Source of the DNA: Branchiostoma floridae
Lineage: Eukaryota > Chordata > Leptocardii > Amphioxiformes > Branchiostomatidae
DNA: 64,000 bases
Direction: 5' to 3'
Assembly (NCBI RefSeq): GCF_000003815.2
Contig: NC_049997.1
Coordinates: 12,520,228 to 12,584,227, forward strand
Shown here: piece by piece, positions 1 through 11,700 of the stretch
How positions within the stretch are numbered: the first letter of the stretch is position 1
How the letters are laid out: the number at the start of each line of letters is the position of its first letter
Program-made: the position numbers and the translations under genes
Notes under the pieces: model-generated
The model's input: the letters and a program-made list of their open reading frames with translations, nothing else
Databases searched by the model: none
What the model was told of the DNA's origin: nothing

Positions 1-99
1 CTAATCATTGGACTTCAGGTTAGGTTCATGCTGTGAGACTTCTATGTCTGAGGTGACCTCCAGGCGATCCATAAGATTGGTTCTGCAGCTATGTACATC
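1..99 (-). CDS. Possible terminal exon at the window edge
   Basis: Minus strand: acceptor CACAG|G at about 100, then a frame encoding NLMDRLEVTSDIEVSQHEPN to a TAG at 3-1. Supported only by composition and one splice site. Confidence 0.22.
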   Translation of the reverse strand, partial: DVHSCRTNLMDRLEVTSDIEVSQHEPNLKSND

Positions 100-1290
100 C
101 TGTGCCCTCGCTGGGGTTTCTTATCAGGATCCATCCAAAGGCAGCTGTTTAAGACTTCCTGTAAGTTGTGGCGGCGTCCCCACACTTCCAGACAATCTTA
201 TTTGTATTCCCCCTATCTTTGTGGGAATGAGTTATTGCTGTGTCGAAACTGCAAGCTTGACAGGTTTGCCGAATTGAAATCAAGAGGACTCAACTGAAGA
301 CAATTTATCAGTTTCAGGTAGGAAACTGTAGTGAACAGATTCTGTACTTTCTTATAAGTTATAGTATACAATACATGTGTCAAGCTAGTTTGATATGAGT
401 TTATCTTTTTAACAGACTGGTATACAATCCAGAGTCATCATTCTTTACTCTATCAGTTAAACTATTCCTTTCAATGAAAGTTACTTTAAATTATTAAACC
501 TTCAGAATCTGATGTGTAGTAACATATTAACATAATGAAGTCTTATTAGATTTAAAGCAAGTCCTTAAAATTGTACTCCAACAAATATGGTGAAACCTCA
601 TATCTTTATCTCAATGCTTGATCAAAAAAACAAAGTGAAGAATTCTTGTTCCCCACACTTGTGTCCATACAAAGTATTCTGGTAATCATCCTTACTTAAC
701 CCTTTGATTTAGTGCAAGATAGTGGCATAACAAACTGCAAACTTAACATACATATAACCATAACAGTTAATCTCCCATTTGACCTATATGGTTATCATCT
801 TAGAAGATTAATGACCATTGACAGAATTTGATAAGGAGGTTTAAGAGACAACCTCCTTGCTTGGATGTATTATTGTTTTCTGTTTGTTATGTTCTAGTAA
901 TAATACTAGTATATCAATAGTTATATAGATACAATGTCAGTAGACCTAGAGTGGCAGGAAGTGAATTGGAAGATGATGTCACCACAAAGGTCAGACTTGT
1001 GGGAGTGACAGGAAGATCAGACATGACAGGTCATAGGGTCAATGGAAGAGGCTACTAATCTAAAGGGAGGTATTTTGGTGTCTGTATTGTTGAGGTTGAT
1101 TTTTTTCAATATGCAAGTCACATTCACTTTGGAGTAACAGGAAATAAGTGGCCAATGGAAACAGGTAAATTGCCTGTCAATCAATCATAATTTGCATAAT
1201 TAATGGCTGCAATTAGATAAAACTAAATATTTCAACAGGGTATGAGAACCTTGAACTCTAGTCCTTGTAACTTCAAGATAACATATGACA
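100..1290. other. Intergenic, nothing recognised
   Basis: AT-rich sequence without domain-like frames on either strand, no repeats of note. Confidence 0.5.
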
Positions 1291-1511
1291 TCATTGGTTA
1301 TCATCATCATCCTTTGGTTTCTCTGTATATGTCACAGTAGAGATCATGTATCTGTGGTAACTGTTGTTGAAACGTCCCCCAGCTGCTTTCCATCTTTCTG
1401 TATCTTTTTCGGCTGCATTTTGCATCTTGCGAGCTCCCTCATCTCTACACCAAAACTGATTTGAAGTATGAGTGCCCCAGAGAGAATCGCTTGTGATTTG
1501 ATTCATATTGA
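1291..1511 (-). CDS. Possible terminal exon of an unknown gene
   Basis: After an ATACAG|T acceptor the minus strand encodes a hydrophilic C-terminus (SLWGTHTSNQFWCRDEGARK, then ERWKAAGGRFNNSYHRYM) ending in a DDDDN tail and TGA at 1291. The composition looks like a real protein end. I do not recognise the family and found no convincing upstream exon. Confidence 0.4.
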
Positions 1512-1906
1512 CTGTATGGAATCAGAGGACAGATGGCAAAGGCAGAGATCAATGGTGAAACTGGGCAGCAACAGATGGAAGTTTCTCAGCCAGTACCTTC
1601 CAGTTGATTCATGCAAAGAAATAAATTACCCTTCTCCCTACTGACTTCTGCTGTGATAAAAAAAGGTAAAACCAAACCGCCAAACAGATTTATTGTATGC
1701 ATTTATGAATAATAATTCCAATAGCATGGCAAGAAAAGGGAGATAAAAATGCAATAGAGTGGTAACAATTAGAATTTTTGTACTTCAAATTGAGGTTTTG
1801 TGAGATGTGAACCAAGTATTGAATGACCAGATATGTACTCTACTGCTTCTGTGTTTATTTATGGGCCTCTACCCCTCCTCCAAATAAAACAGCAACCACA
1901 AATCTG

Positions 1907-2062
1907 TTTTGACAGCCCTTTCATCCATGTCATTTTATCACTGAAGTGCCACTGGGACAAGGAAGGCAGTCTTCTTCACAAACAACAATGTTTTGACAAC
2001 CCTTTCAGCCATGTCATTTTATCACTCAAGTACCACTGGGAGAAGGAAGGCAATTTTCTTCT
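1907..2062. repeat. 84-bp tandem duplication
   Basis: Two direct copies of an 84-bp unit (from TTTTGACAGCCCTTTCATCC). They are open in frame on the plus strand as two similar 28-residue units, but there is no other support for a gene. Confidence 0.75.
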
Positions 2063-3472
2063 GTCAGAATGTTGTTGCAGTGTTCAGACTTTCCAACATG
2101 TTGTTGTGGAAACTATAAAAAAAGTATAATGCTATTTCAGGTTTAGAAAGATAGAACATGCGGTGCTTTGGATTGGAATTAAGATCAGAGCATTCTCGAT
2201 TTATTTAGAAGTATGGACATCACAGGTCATGTCTGTTTACTGCGCTGCTGTGGTGCTTGCACAACTGTGCAGCCCAAGGGCAATATAAACAGAGATTGGC
2301 ATTGCCCCCATAGACAAAAATATTTGAGAAGGATTTTAACATTGATGGTTTAAATTTTTGAAAAATGTACCATTGTGGATTGTAACGTTATATCTCCCAA
2401 ATCATCAGTGTTCACCACAAGAGGTCATTTTCTAGACAAACAAGTTGTTTTTTGCAATTACCTGCCTATTCCCTTTGGGACAGCCTATTGTATTCCATGG
2501 GGGTGTAATTGGGTAGTTACCACTTGGTGCACATAGCCTTCTAACTCAAATTGCTTTGTTTGAATGGATTGCGTAGGTAAGTCTATCGGAGTCTATCCTT
2601 TGATCAATATGTTGTAACTTCCTTTTAGTACTTAACAAGCGTTCGCAGAACTCAACCTTCGTGAAATGGGTGATGGTGCGGTGGTGGAGGGTTTATATGT
2701 AGACGTGTCATTGGCTAGCTTTAGTTCTGTGTCGTCCACAGAGCGTCACTTGTAAGTGGAAGTGAGAAGGCGAGGTGTTGAGAGGATGTTGTTGGTTTTA
2801 AATATGAAACTGTGAGGTGCATGTCAGGATGAGCGTTTTCTACGTCAGGCCGACATTATTGGAGACTTTTGTATGTCATTAAGAATCTAAAAGGCAAGTT
2901 ACTTGGAATCTTGGCAGTAGGTGGTCAATGTTATCTGTGAAATGCATTGAGAAGTTGCAGAATATAATGCGAAGACAAAGGGTTTGTGGTTTTTACTATG
3001 GAATGGAATGTATGTGTACGTTATGGCCTGCTACAAACTGTGTAAAATGAAACCGTGTCTCTACGATTTACGGGAGATGAAGAAGGCCTGCTTACGCTTT
3101 TTGGGAGAAAGCATGGAGACCGTCACATAGGAAGGTGCGCCGAAAAAAGTGATATAGGCAGTAGCTGTATTTTAAAAGTATTCTATCATCCATCCTTTCT
3201 TGTTTGTGCACATGACACAAACTGTCCTGTCCATTCATTTCCATGGACAAAGCAAATACCTTTCATTGTCTTTTGAAGATAAAGACTTATATTGACTGGG
3301 CTAAAATCGACTGTTGCATCAAAATATCAATAAAATAACACATAAAACAATAACGTTGACCACATCAACGCCGTCATTGGTGAGATCCACATAAATGATC
3401 TTCACATCCCCAGCGAACACCTCCAAAATGTGATGGCTCGTGTCGTCACGGAATGCTCCTCCTCAGGTACAT
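2063..3472. other. Intergenic, mostly nothing recognised
   Basis: One stretch (3364-3470) reads as protein-like on both strands but lacks good splice sites. Nothing else recognised. Confidence 0.4.
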
Positions 3473-4450
3473 AAAAGTATAACTTCCATTTTGGGCTTGC
3501 GACTTGGAACTCATGGAACTTTTCAGATGACCCCTTTTCTCTTACCCAATCGTTTTAGTAACATATCAGTACAAATGGCATGAATCTGCTAACTAGCACC
3601 TGCGACCTACCCTAGATTAAATTGCAGAGAAATCAAGACATCAAAGTATAACTATCCATCTGGGCTTGCGACTTGTGACTCATGGAACTTTCGACATGAC
3701 CCCGTGCGTGTCTCTCACCTAATCGTTCTCGCGACATGTCGGTACAAATGACGTGATTGTGTTAATTACCACTTGTGTCCTTGTTGTGACCTACACTACC
3801 AAAAATGCTTTTTATTGTTTATCTTGTTTTGCTTCCTCACAGAAAATTTTTCTTCCAGGAAGAAAATTATTCTGTCCCCAAGAAATCTTAGAAAAATGTG
3901 CTTGTCCATGGGGCAAGCAAATTTTTGCTTGTCAAGTTTTTGAGAAAATTTGAGATTTGTTTTCTTATATTTCTTGAAATGCTTTTTCTTGTTTATCTTG
4001 TTTTGCTTCCTCACAGAAAATTTATCTTCCAGGAAGAAAAAAAATTCTTGTATTTCTTAAGAGTTGAATCTGGTTAGAAAAAAACAAGAATTTGTAGAAT
4101 TTTTTTCTTGCATTATAAGAAAAAATAAGAAGATTTTGCTTAAATGTCTAAACTAAAATTTGTGGTTTCTCGTTTTGCTTGAATTTTATTCTCAATTTTC
4201 TTCCTGCAAGAATATTTTTCTTCATATAAGAATTGTCCATGGGGTAAGCAAAATAAGAAAAAATCATTTTTGGTAGTGTATATACTCTACATTACATCGC
4301 TTGGAAAACAAGACATAAAAGTATAACTTCCATTTTGGGCTTGCGACTTGGAACTCATTGAAATTCTGACATGACCCCGTGTCTCTTGCCCAAACGTTCT
4401 CGCCAGGTTCTCGCCACATATCAGTACAAATGGCCGTGCCGTGGCGGGAA
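3473..4450. repeat. Three-unit tandem repeat (172-186 bp)
   Basis: Units begin near 3473, 3645 and 4318 with AAAGTATAACTTCCATTTTG or a close variant, then GGGCTTGCGACTTG, a TGACCCC element and a CAGTACAAATGGC or similar end. The third interval is longer only because of the mariner-like MITE. Confidence 0.8.
3794..4278. mobile_element. Tc1/mariner-like MITE
   Basis: 485 bp with perfect 14-bp inverted ends CACTACCAAAAATG and CATTTTTGGTAGTG, flanked by TA on both sides. It contains a direct duplication of about 66 bp (3807 and 3977 onwards). No long frame. It interrupts a tandem repeat array. Confidence 0.85.
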
Positions 4451-5766
4451 CGCTTTATCCGCCCGCACGGGGCTTGTCAGTCAATAGGACTATACGCCTC
4501 GCGACACCTTTTCTGTCCGGGATAACATAAAACATGCATAATTTCTTCTTTGGAAGAGAGACCAAATGCTTATCCCGACAAGAAATTTGTCCAATTTCAG
4601 CAGGTAGGATAACAAATCCACCGCCGGAAGCAAATGTATCAATGGTTGCAACAATGATGATGTCGTAACATTCTTTGTTTCACAATGCAGTCCACTACAT
4701 TGTGTATCCCATATGTCTAATGTAAACTCCCTATAAACAATCTCATCAATGACTGCAAGTCACTGTGAAAAACAAACCCTGCTTTGTTCATCAGTGTATT
4801 GTACCGGTAGTAACTGTTACATGTGCAACCCTTTTAAAACGTGTAATACACGCCCCTGTATACAATATCATCATTGCCCTTAGTCTACAGATTATCAAAT
4901 CTTATGGGGAACATGCACACCCCATCATGTATAATGTACTGTCCCTATAAACCATTTTCTCTATTGCGCAACTATGACCTTTGGGATCACTTCCTGTTGG
5001 GACGGGGTAAGCATGAAGCCCATCGGCATGACGTAATATCACCTAAATATAGCACGATTGCGTAATACCCACGATTGCGTAATACCTACGATTGCGTAAA
5101 ACCCATTTTCCACCTACAAACATCCCCTGCAAAACCGTCAAAAGCCACTAAACGAAAAAATGCCTCGTACGTTTCTTCTCCTTCTCAAGAACTACCCACA
5201 TACCAAATATCAGAGCAATCTGTCCAGCCGTTCGCGAGCTTTTCTGTCCACAGACACGCACCATACAACGGTTTCCAAACATACCTATTGCATTCTGCTA
5301 ATTACCTCCTAATTTGCATAACAATCATACAATTATGTACATCACTACGTAAGCTATCTGCATACCTACAGTCATTCCGATCCATCGACCCCTGCTTGCA
5401 TTATTCCTTCTCAAAACCTAACACAAGAATGACTTTCACCGCCCCAGCAAAACCCCTAAGTGGCCAAAACTTACACACCTTACTATTCATTTACACAGCT
5501 ACCTACCACGTAAAAATCATCACCCAAAAAAGTCCCGAAAAAAAATATCAAAACCGGAAGTTCTGCTGCAGTACAATAACACTCCGCTAGAACGCCCTGC
5601 CGTAACGCAATTCCTACCATTCCTTCCTCATGTCTAACCCTACCCACATACCAAATATCAAAACAATCCATTCATGCCTTCCCCAGATATCAGGCTGACA
5701 AACGTCCCTCTCACACACAAACAGCACTCAAAACAAACCCTTCGTTTCACGAAGGGAATTAAAGAC
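4451..5766. other. Intergenic, repeat-derived
   Basis: The 5.1-5.76 kb part resembles the end of the 43.76-44.84 kb repeat family (shared CCCTACCCACATACCAAATA wording and a terminal hairpin). The remainder holds nothing I recognise. Confidence 0.5.
5049..5101. repeat. Three-copy 17-bp repeat
   Basis: CACGATTGCGTAATACC repeated three times with small changes. Confidence 0.8.
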
Positions 5767-6841
5767 TTCTTGGCTCATAGAGGAACCATGTCTTGTCACC
5801 ACAAATGTTGTTACAATGTTTATTGTGTTTTGAAAATTTGGCATTTTTTACCCATCCTGTTTTCTTTCGCCCTCTCCCATTTAACAAGAGGCCCACAGAG
5901 GATGTCATCCATAAAATTAACTTGCTGTGGCCTAAATAGAAATTGTGCTCATCAAGACAAGATTGGCATAAATAAAGCTATAAAATATTCAATTCCAATG
6001 TTTGCCAGACTTCAACACGTGTATCTGAGGATACGCAATCTATGACAGTTGGAAATTAACATGCGCCAATTATGCAAATAGTTAGGGAAATTATTCCTTA
6101 ATTGCATTTTATACTTGCGACTTGTGTATGTCAGGTGGGCGGCTTCATTAATTGATAGTGAACAGTATTAGGATAACAAAGAAAACATTTAATTTGGGTT
6201 TACGAAGTACCATCGACAGTTTAGTCAGGCTGTGTAGTCAGTCCCAAGGATTATGTAATTTGTACTATTATAATGGACAGTGTATTGAGGCGAAAGATCC
6301 AAAAAATGTTTCTGGCCAAAGAGTCAATGAGCAGTTTTATTGAAAGCTTTATTTCTACATGCTTGAAGTAACAATAGCAACAGACTTTAACTGTGTTTTT
6401 GTGTAATTGATTACATCACTATAATGCAAAAAAGTTAGCTCGAAAACTTACTGCTATTTCCTACTCAAAAAGGTAAATCCAACAAAGACATATTTAGATA
6501 ACGGTTTCATAAGACTATTTACACCTTACTCAGTATGTTTTACAATTTTTCTCATACATCAAGAATAGATATGTAATGAATAGATATATGCATAGATATG
6601 TAATACAGTATAGCATTGGAACTGTTTAATGTTTTAATCTAATTTAAGTTTTTTTAGTTTAATTTAACTACCACAACAGGCAAATAACAATAATTAGGAC
6701 CTGTTTAATCAATAATATAGTATAGGTTGTAGATCAACAAGGAATATATCATTGCAAATATGTATCATTTGCTATCAAATGCTATTTACAAATATTCACC
6801 CAAATAAAGACTATAATGCAAACATAACTACTAATTACAGT

Positions 6842-7310
6842 GGGGCCGCGTAGCACAGTGGTAGTGTATTCGGCCCGTGACCGAGAGGTCGCCGGTTCGA
6901 ATCCGCCTGCCGTGTTGCCGGTGTTGGGAAAGGCACTTTACACGACTTTCCTCACTTTACTCAAGTGAAAAATGAGTCGTCCCTCGGATAGGACGTTAAA
7001 TAGAGGTCCCGTGTGTGGGAGAGCCATACCCTATGCACGTTAAAGAACCCGCCACATGTGCGAACATCCACCCGAGCGGATCAAACCATTCCGGCCAAAA
7101 TAGGGGTAGGGAATCTCCCGAGCAGCCCTCGTAACCCCTGCTTCGCCTATTGGGTCAGTTAGTCCTCACTCATAGTGAGCAATTGGGCTGGTCTCAATCA
7201 TGATGTTTCTGACCTAGGGCGGAGAGTTACTGTTACAGTTCCAATCATGTAACCCGTAACATTGAGTGGCCTTCAGGCCTTGTTACGTGGTGACCATTGA
7301 GTAAAAAAAA
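6842..7310 (+). mobile_element. tRNA-derived SINE
   Basis: The head has a pol III A box (TAGCACAGTGGTAG) and B box (GGTTCGAATCC) in tRNA-like spacing, followed by a body of about 390 bp and a short A tail. Gene 2's flank at about 45660 shows the empty site (ACAGTGTGCCC), with a short AGTG overlap as target duplication. A strong pol III promoter is expected at the head. Confidence 0.88.
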
Positions 7311-8252
7311 AGTGTGCCCGAAGAGAAACAAAGCCAACAGCCAAATGTAAGGATGTGTTGGTCAGTCTCAGTGCTTTTGCAGAATAACATTCATTAGCAC
7401 ATTTGTTTAGTACTTCAATTCTATGACAGGAAAAGAGAGAAGAGACGAATTGTTAGAAATCTGCTCTGCCATAAGGGCTTATTAGATGTGGCAAAATAAT
7501 ATAAACCGCTGGGACTGAGCCGATTCCTTACATTGGCTTGGGGACTGATACAAGCAATGAAACGGCATCAGCCTCTAACAATAAGTCTTCTTATTTATAT
7601 ATACTCTATGATAAATTTTAACTTATAGAGGTACATGTAGTTTTTAAAGTACACTAGTAGTGTCCATATTTTACATTACAAACCAGACGAAGTACAAAAC
7701 TATGCAACAGGTGTAGCTTTCTTTTAACATTAATGTCACAATTGCCTTGATAAGACTTAGGTCCAAATTTTGCCGGTGCCCGTCAGGGACGTAGCAGGCC
7801 GGGCTCCGAAGCCACAGATTTTTGCCCCAGTGGACAGCTAGATACAGGGTGTACCCTACGAGAAGGTTACGGTGTCTATTTGTTACCGAGCACCGGTTAA
7901 TTTAAGCCCGACTTAAATTCAACGCGGGGTCCGATCGAACCAAAAAGTACATCGAAAGCCGCAATGTGTCCACATGGCCACGTAGGGGTTACGTCAGAAA
8001 GTGCAAAAAATACCCGGCAGGGTCCCTTTTCCGATTAGAACCTAAGCCTAAGTGATACTATAGTCATATATACATAGATACATACATATGCACATACTTA
8101 CCTAGATCACCTGTAAAGGGGTAGGTGGTCACAAAACATGAATAAACTAACATAATAATTTGCAGCAACGTACATGGAAAGAATAGTACGTCCTTTTTAT
8201 CACCTATTATATGGCCGAGGAGGGCCAAATACAATGAAAATTACGGGAAAGC
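7311..8252. other. 3' flank of gene 1
   Basis: Also present beyond gene 2 (about 45670-46674). Probably contains the 3' UTR on the minus strand; I found no canonical poly(A) signal close to the stop. 7741-8040 is GC-richer and may be an old repeat. Confidence 0.5.
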
Positions 8253-8770
8253 TTATTGCCTGTCTTGATCATCTATGTTTTGCATGCCACGAAGAGCCAT
8301 CTTCTGACGTAGTTTGCTCTGGAACAGGCGTCTGTTCATCCTTTGTTGCTGATCCAACCGTTCCTCGTAGGCAGCATGTTGTTCCATCATCTCTTGCGCG
8401 TGATGTACCATGGTCTGTGTTTTCTCCCTTTTCTCAGCCAGTTTCCTCTTCAGCATGGCTTCAGCACGTTGTCTGCTCTTGTTCTGCACTTCCTCATATC
8501 TCGCCGTGTCTTCTTCATGAGCTTTCAGGAGATTTTCTACCTGCTGTTCGATAGCAGTCGAAGATGAGGGCTGCATAGCTTCGGACTCATATTTTACTTC
8601 GAGTGGCTCCTTTGAAGACTGATGTTGGGCAATATCATAATCGTGTATGTTTAAGGAAGGCTTGTCGATTATGTTGTGTTCCAAAAGGCTGCTTGTAACA
8701 TCCAGGGTTTCATTCAAGGCTTCTTCAATCATTTCGAATGTTGTATTAAGCTCTGTTTCTTTCATATCAT
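8253..8770 (-). CDS. Gene 1 exon 57: cytoplasmic coiled-coil tail
   Basis: Terminal exon, 518 nt, stop at 8255-8253. It encodes an acidic start ([19 protein letters not shown]) and a long charged heptad-like helix ([39 protein letters not shown]). Polycystin-1 proteins pair with PKD2-type subunits through such C-terminal coiled coils. Gene 2 has the same exon with a 1-nt deletion near the end. Confidence 0.88.
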
Positions 8771-11700
8771 CTGTGAATAATAATACAAAATACAATAAAT
8801 ATATAGAATCTTCACCTAAGGTTATTTTCTTAGGCTATTATATTCTGTCGGGAATTATTATTTTTCAATTTTTTTAAATGAGCTTGTACTCCCTTTGAGA
8901 GTTCACAGTGGCTCACAAATGCCAGATTAACTGTTTAATTTAGTTTTTAACTGTCAAAAATGACGTCACAAGAGACCACAATTGATTTTGAAATTGAGTT
9001 GAAATTTTGGGCATTTGTCGCCGAGTTTAGAGTCAAGATTTAAAATTTGATTCATATTCACTTCTGCCAACACAGATAAGCTGCCATGCAGAGATTATAT
9101 ACCTGTTATTACATCCTTCGGCGGAGGGACATGAATCCCAAAGATTCCCTGGAAACTTCTCCAGATGTAGTCTGCCAGTTCTTGGTCATGCTCATCCGCA
9201 ACGTAGACACCGGTAGCAATGGCATCACAGATGATGGTCACCAGGAAGTTGACGAGTAGTATGAAGATGAGTATCATGAACAAGGTGAAGAAGATCGGGC
9301 CGATATATCGGTTCGATTCTAAGATTTCCTCGGCAAAGAACCTGTAAAACATGACACTCAAGTCAAAAGATTGCTGATAGGATCTAGGAAGAATTATCTA
9401 CCTCCCTCTCCCCTGGAATTTATTGTTACATACAATAGTTTTATGTGCCATAGACAAATATGTTAAAATAGCTATAGAGGCAATGACGGAACCTACCTTC
9501 CCAATAACATCTCAAATAAGGCAAAGTTGGTGTGCAGCACATTGGTGTAGGCCTTCATGTGAGTCCCAAACACCAGCATCCCTGTGATAGATATATAAGA
9601 TGTCAACAATAACAAAGTGCTAGGTAAAATACGACGCTTTAAACATCGATATTTTAATGTATTTCGAGACGTAAGATTGACCTAATGCATTCTACATTCT
9701 CTAAAGACTCAGGAGACACGGACCATTTATGCAATGTATGCAAAAATACAGTAACGTTATAACCACGTCACTGCCATTTACAATGAGGGGAAGCAAAGTT
9801 ATCTAAACTTTGTTGAAAACACACTCTTACCTGAGCAGCTGAAAGCCATAAAGGCTATAGCGCTTACGATCGAGAAGCCGATCAAGTCGTTCTTCATGGC
9901 GCCTGGTAGGGCGATGAAACTGGCGATGGTCTTGCTGAAGCGGAAAACTCGAAGCAACGTCAGTGTAGATATGAACAGTACAATGGCCAGCACGGTCTTG
10001 AAAGCTTCATCCCACCAGAAGGTTGAGCTCAGGTCGACAAAATGATCTATTCCAAGTTCGCCTACAAAAGAAGACATGCAAATATGAGAGATGGTAATTG
10101 CTTTGCTTGTTGCTGCAAATGTCATAGGTAAAGCGCATACGATCAATCGGAGGTAATTCATGGAACGCCCAGATTACGATAAAAGCCGTAGACAACATGC
10201 AATTTAAAGGACATTTTTCTCAATGTGGCATGTTTTATTGTAATCAAGAAAGAATGCATGAACCATAGTCATCTGAATATGTATAACGTGAAGTTTTGCA
10301 ACAATTTACCTGTTGCCTCGGTCAATTTTGCCAGTGCTGCAGATGCAGAGTGGTACCTTATTCCGAAGATACAGATGACAACTGCAGATCCAATTATGCT
10401 CGCAAATGCAAAGATGTTCCACATAGAACTGAAGTACTTCCTTCCCTCCTTCTTAATGGTGATCATTTCTTTGATGACATTAACCAAGAATAACAACATA
10501 AAGAGGATATAGGAAAACAAAGCGACCATATCAGAGTCATTTTCGTACTGGAAAAGCCTGTGTGTTTCAAAAGATGCCGATGTTGAAAGATGCCCGACAT
10601 CTTCCTGCTTTACGGTCAGTCTCAGACTACTGAACAGTTTTTGTGCTGGGTAGTATAGAGACAAGTCCAGAACCAGGTAGTCTGTGTACTTGTCGATCCA
10701 CTTGTTATCCCGAAGGTCGGAGAATATCGCTGTCGCCAAACCTAGAAGACTTGGAAGTTCCATGGAGTGTTCTGCGGAACAGCCTGAGTTGTGTGACATC
10801 ACGCCAGTGACATTGAATTGCCAACATGCCCCATCTCCAGTTACAACCAGCCATCCATTTTGAGACAGGTCTGTTGCCATTGCATCTGCATGGAGTACCC
10901 AAAACTTTAATCATGCAACATTAAATTCTTTCCAAAAAAGTCAAAACTATAAGAAACTCATGCAATTCATAGAACTAAACATGAACTTGTGCGAAATTAT
11001 CCTACTACGTAAAAGCTTCACTTTCTACTGTGACAACTTAGATTTGGTATAACGGTTTAGTTGTTACATTGTTACACTTCATTTAAATATATAAAATATA
11101 AAAGACTTGAAACATTAAGAAAGAAAAGTGACCATCAAAATAATAGTTTTATAATTATGTACGATAATCGGGAAAAGGTCATGATTCGTACCTGGAGCCT
11201 TCCTAACCTGTGTAAGGCGCGGTGGGCCGATTCTGAATGCTTCAGTATAAAGAGGAAACTGTCGGTCCAGATACTTCATTTTCCACCCATTGTACCAAAG
11301 CGACGGGTACAAAACAGGTAGGAGGGTCTCCTCGGTCCATGTCCAAAACTCGTCAGCAGTGGTGATCTGTGACATTACAAGATAAAAATTCATTCATTGA
11401 AGCACTTTAAAAGCGATCCAGTTCATCGTGGCTCTAATAGGTTGACATATGCTCTCAGAAAAGGTGAATGACTACGAATAACAAAACATTCTCAAAAGCT
11501 GCCAAGATGTTAGAAATCATAACTTATTGTTCTATTATCAAGATATATGATCATGATTAAACAGGGTCCTATGACCTACCAAATCGTGATCTTCTAGAAC
11601 AGTGTCGTACAACGTCTGCGATGCGTTGAAAGCAAACGGATCTTTATCGTGATGGCTGATGAAGAACAGCACCACAACAAACAGGAACAGGAGAACGTAC

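Noticed and set aside
3364-3470. Protein-like stretch readable on both strands
   Set aside because: No matching splice sites or neighbours; direction cannot be decided.
5075-5590. 171-codon plus-strand frame
   Set aside because: No domain, biased low-complexity composition, lies in repeat-derived sequence; treated as chance.
6842-6915. Possible tRNA gene
   Set aside because: A and B boxes are present but the anticodon arm is irregular and the sequence continues into a long body with A tail; it is the head of a SINE.
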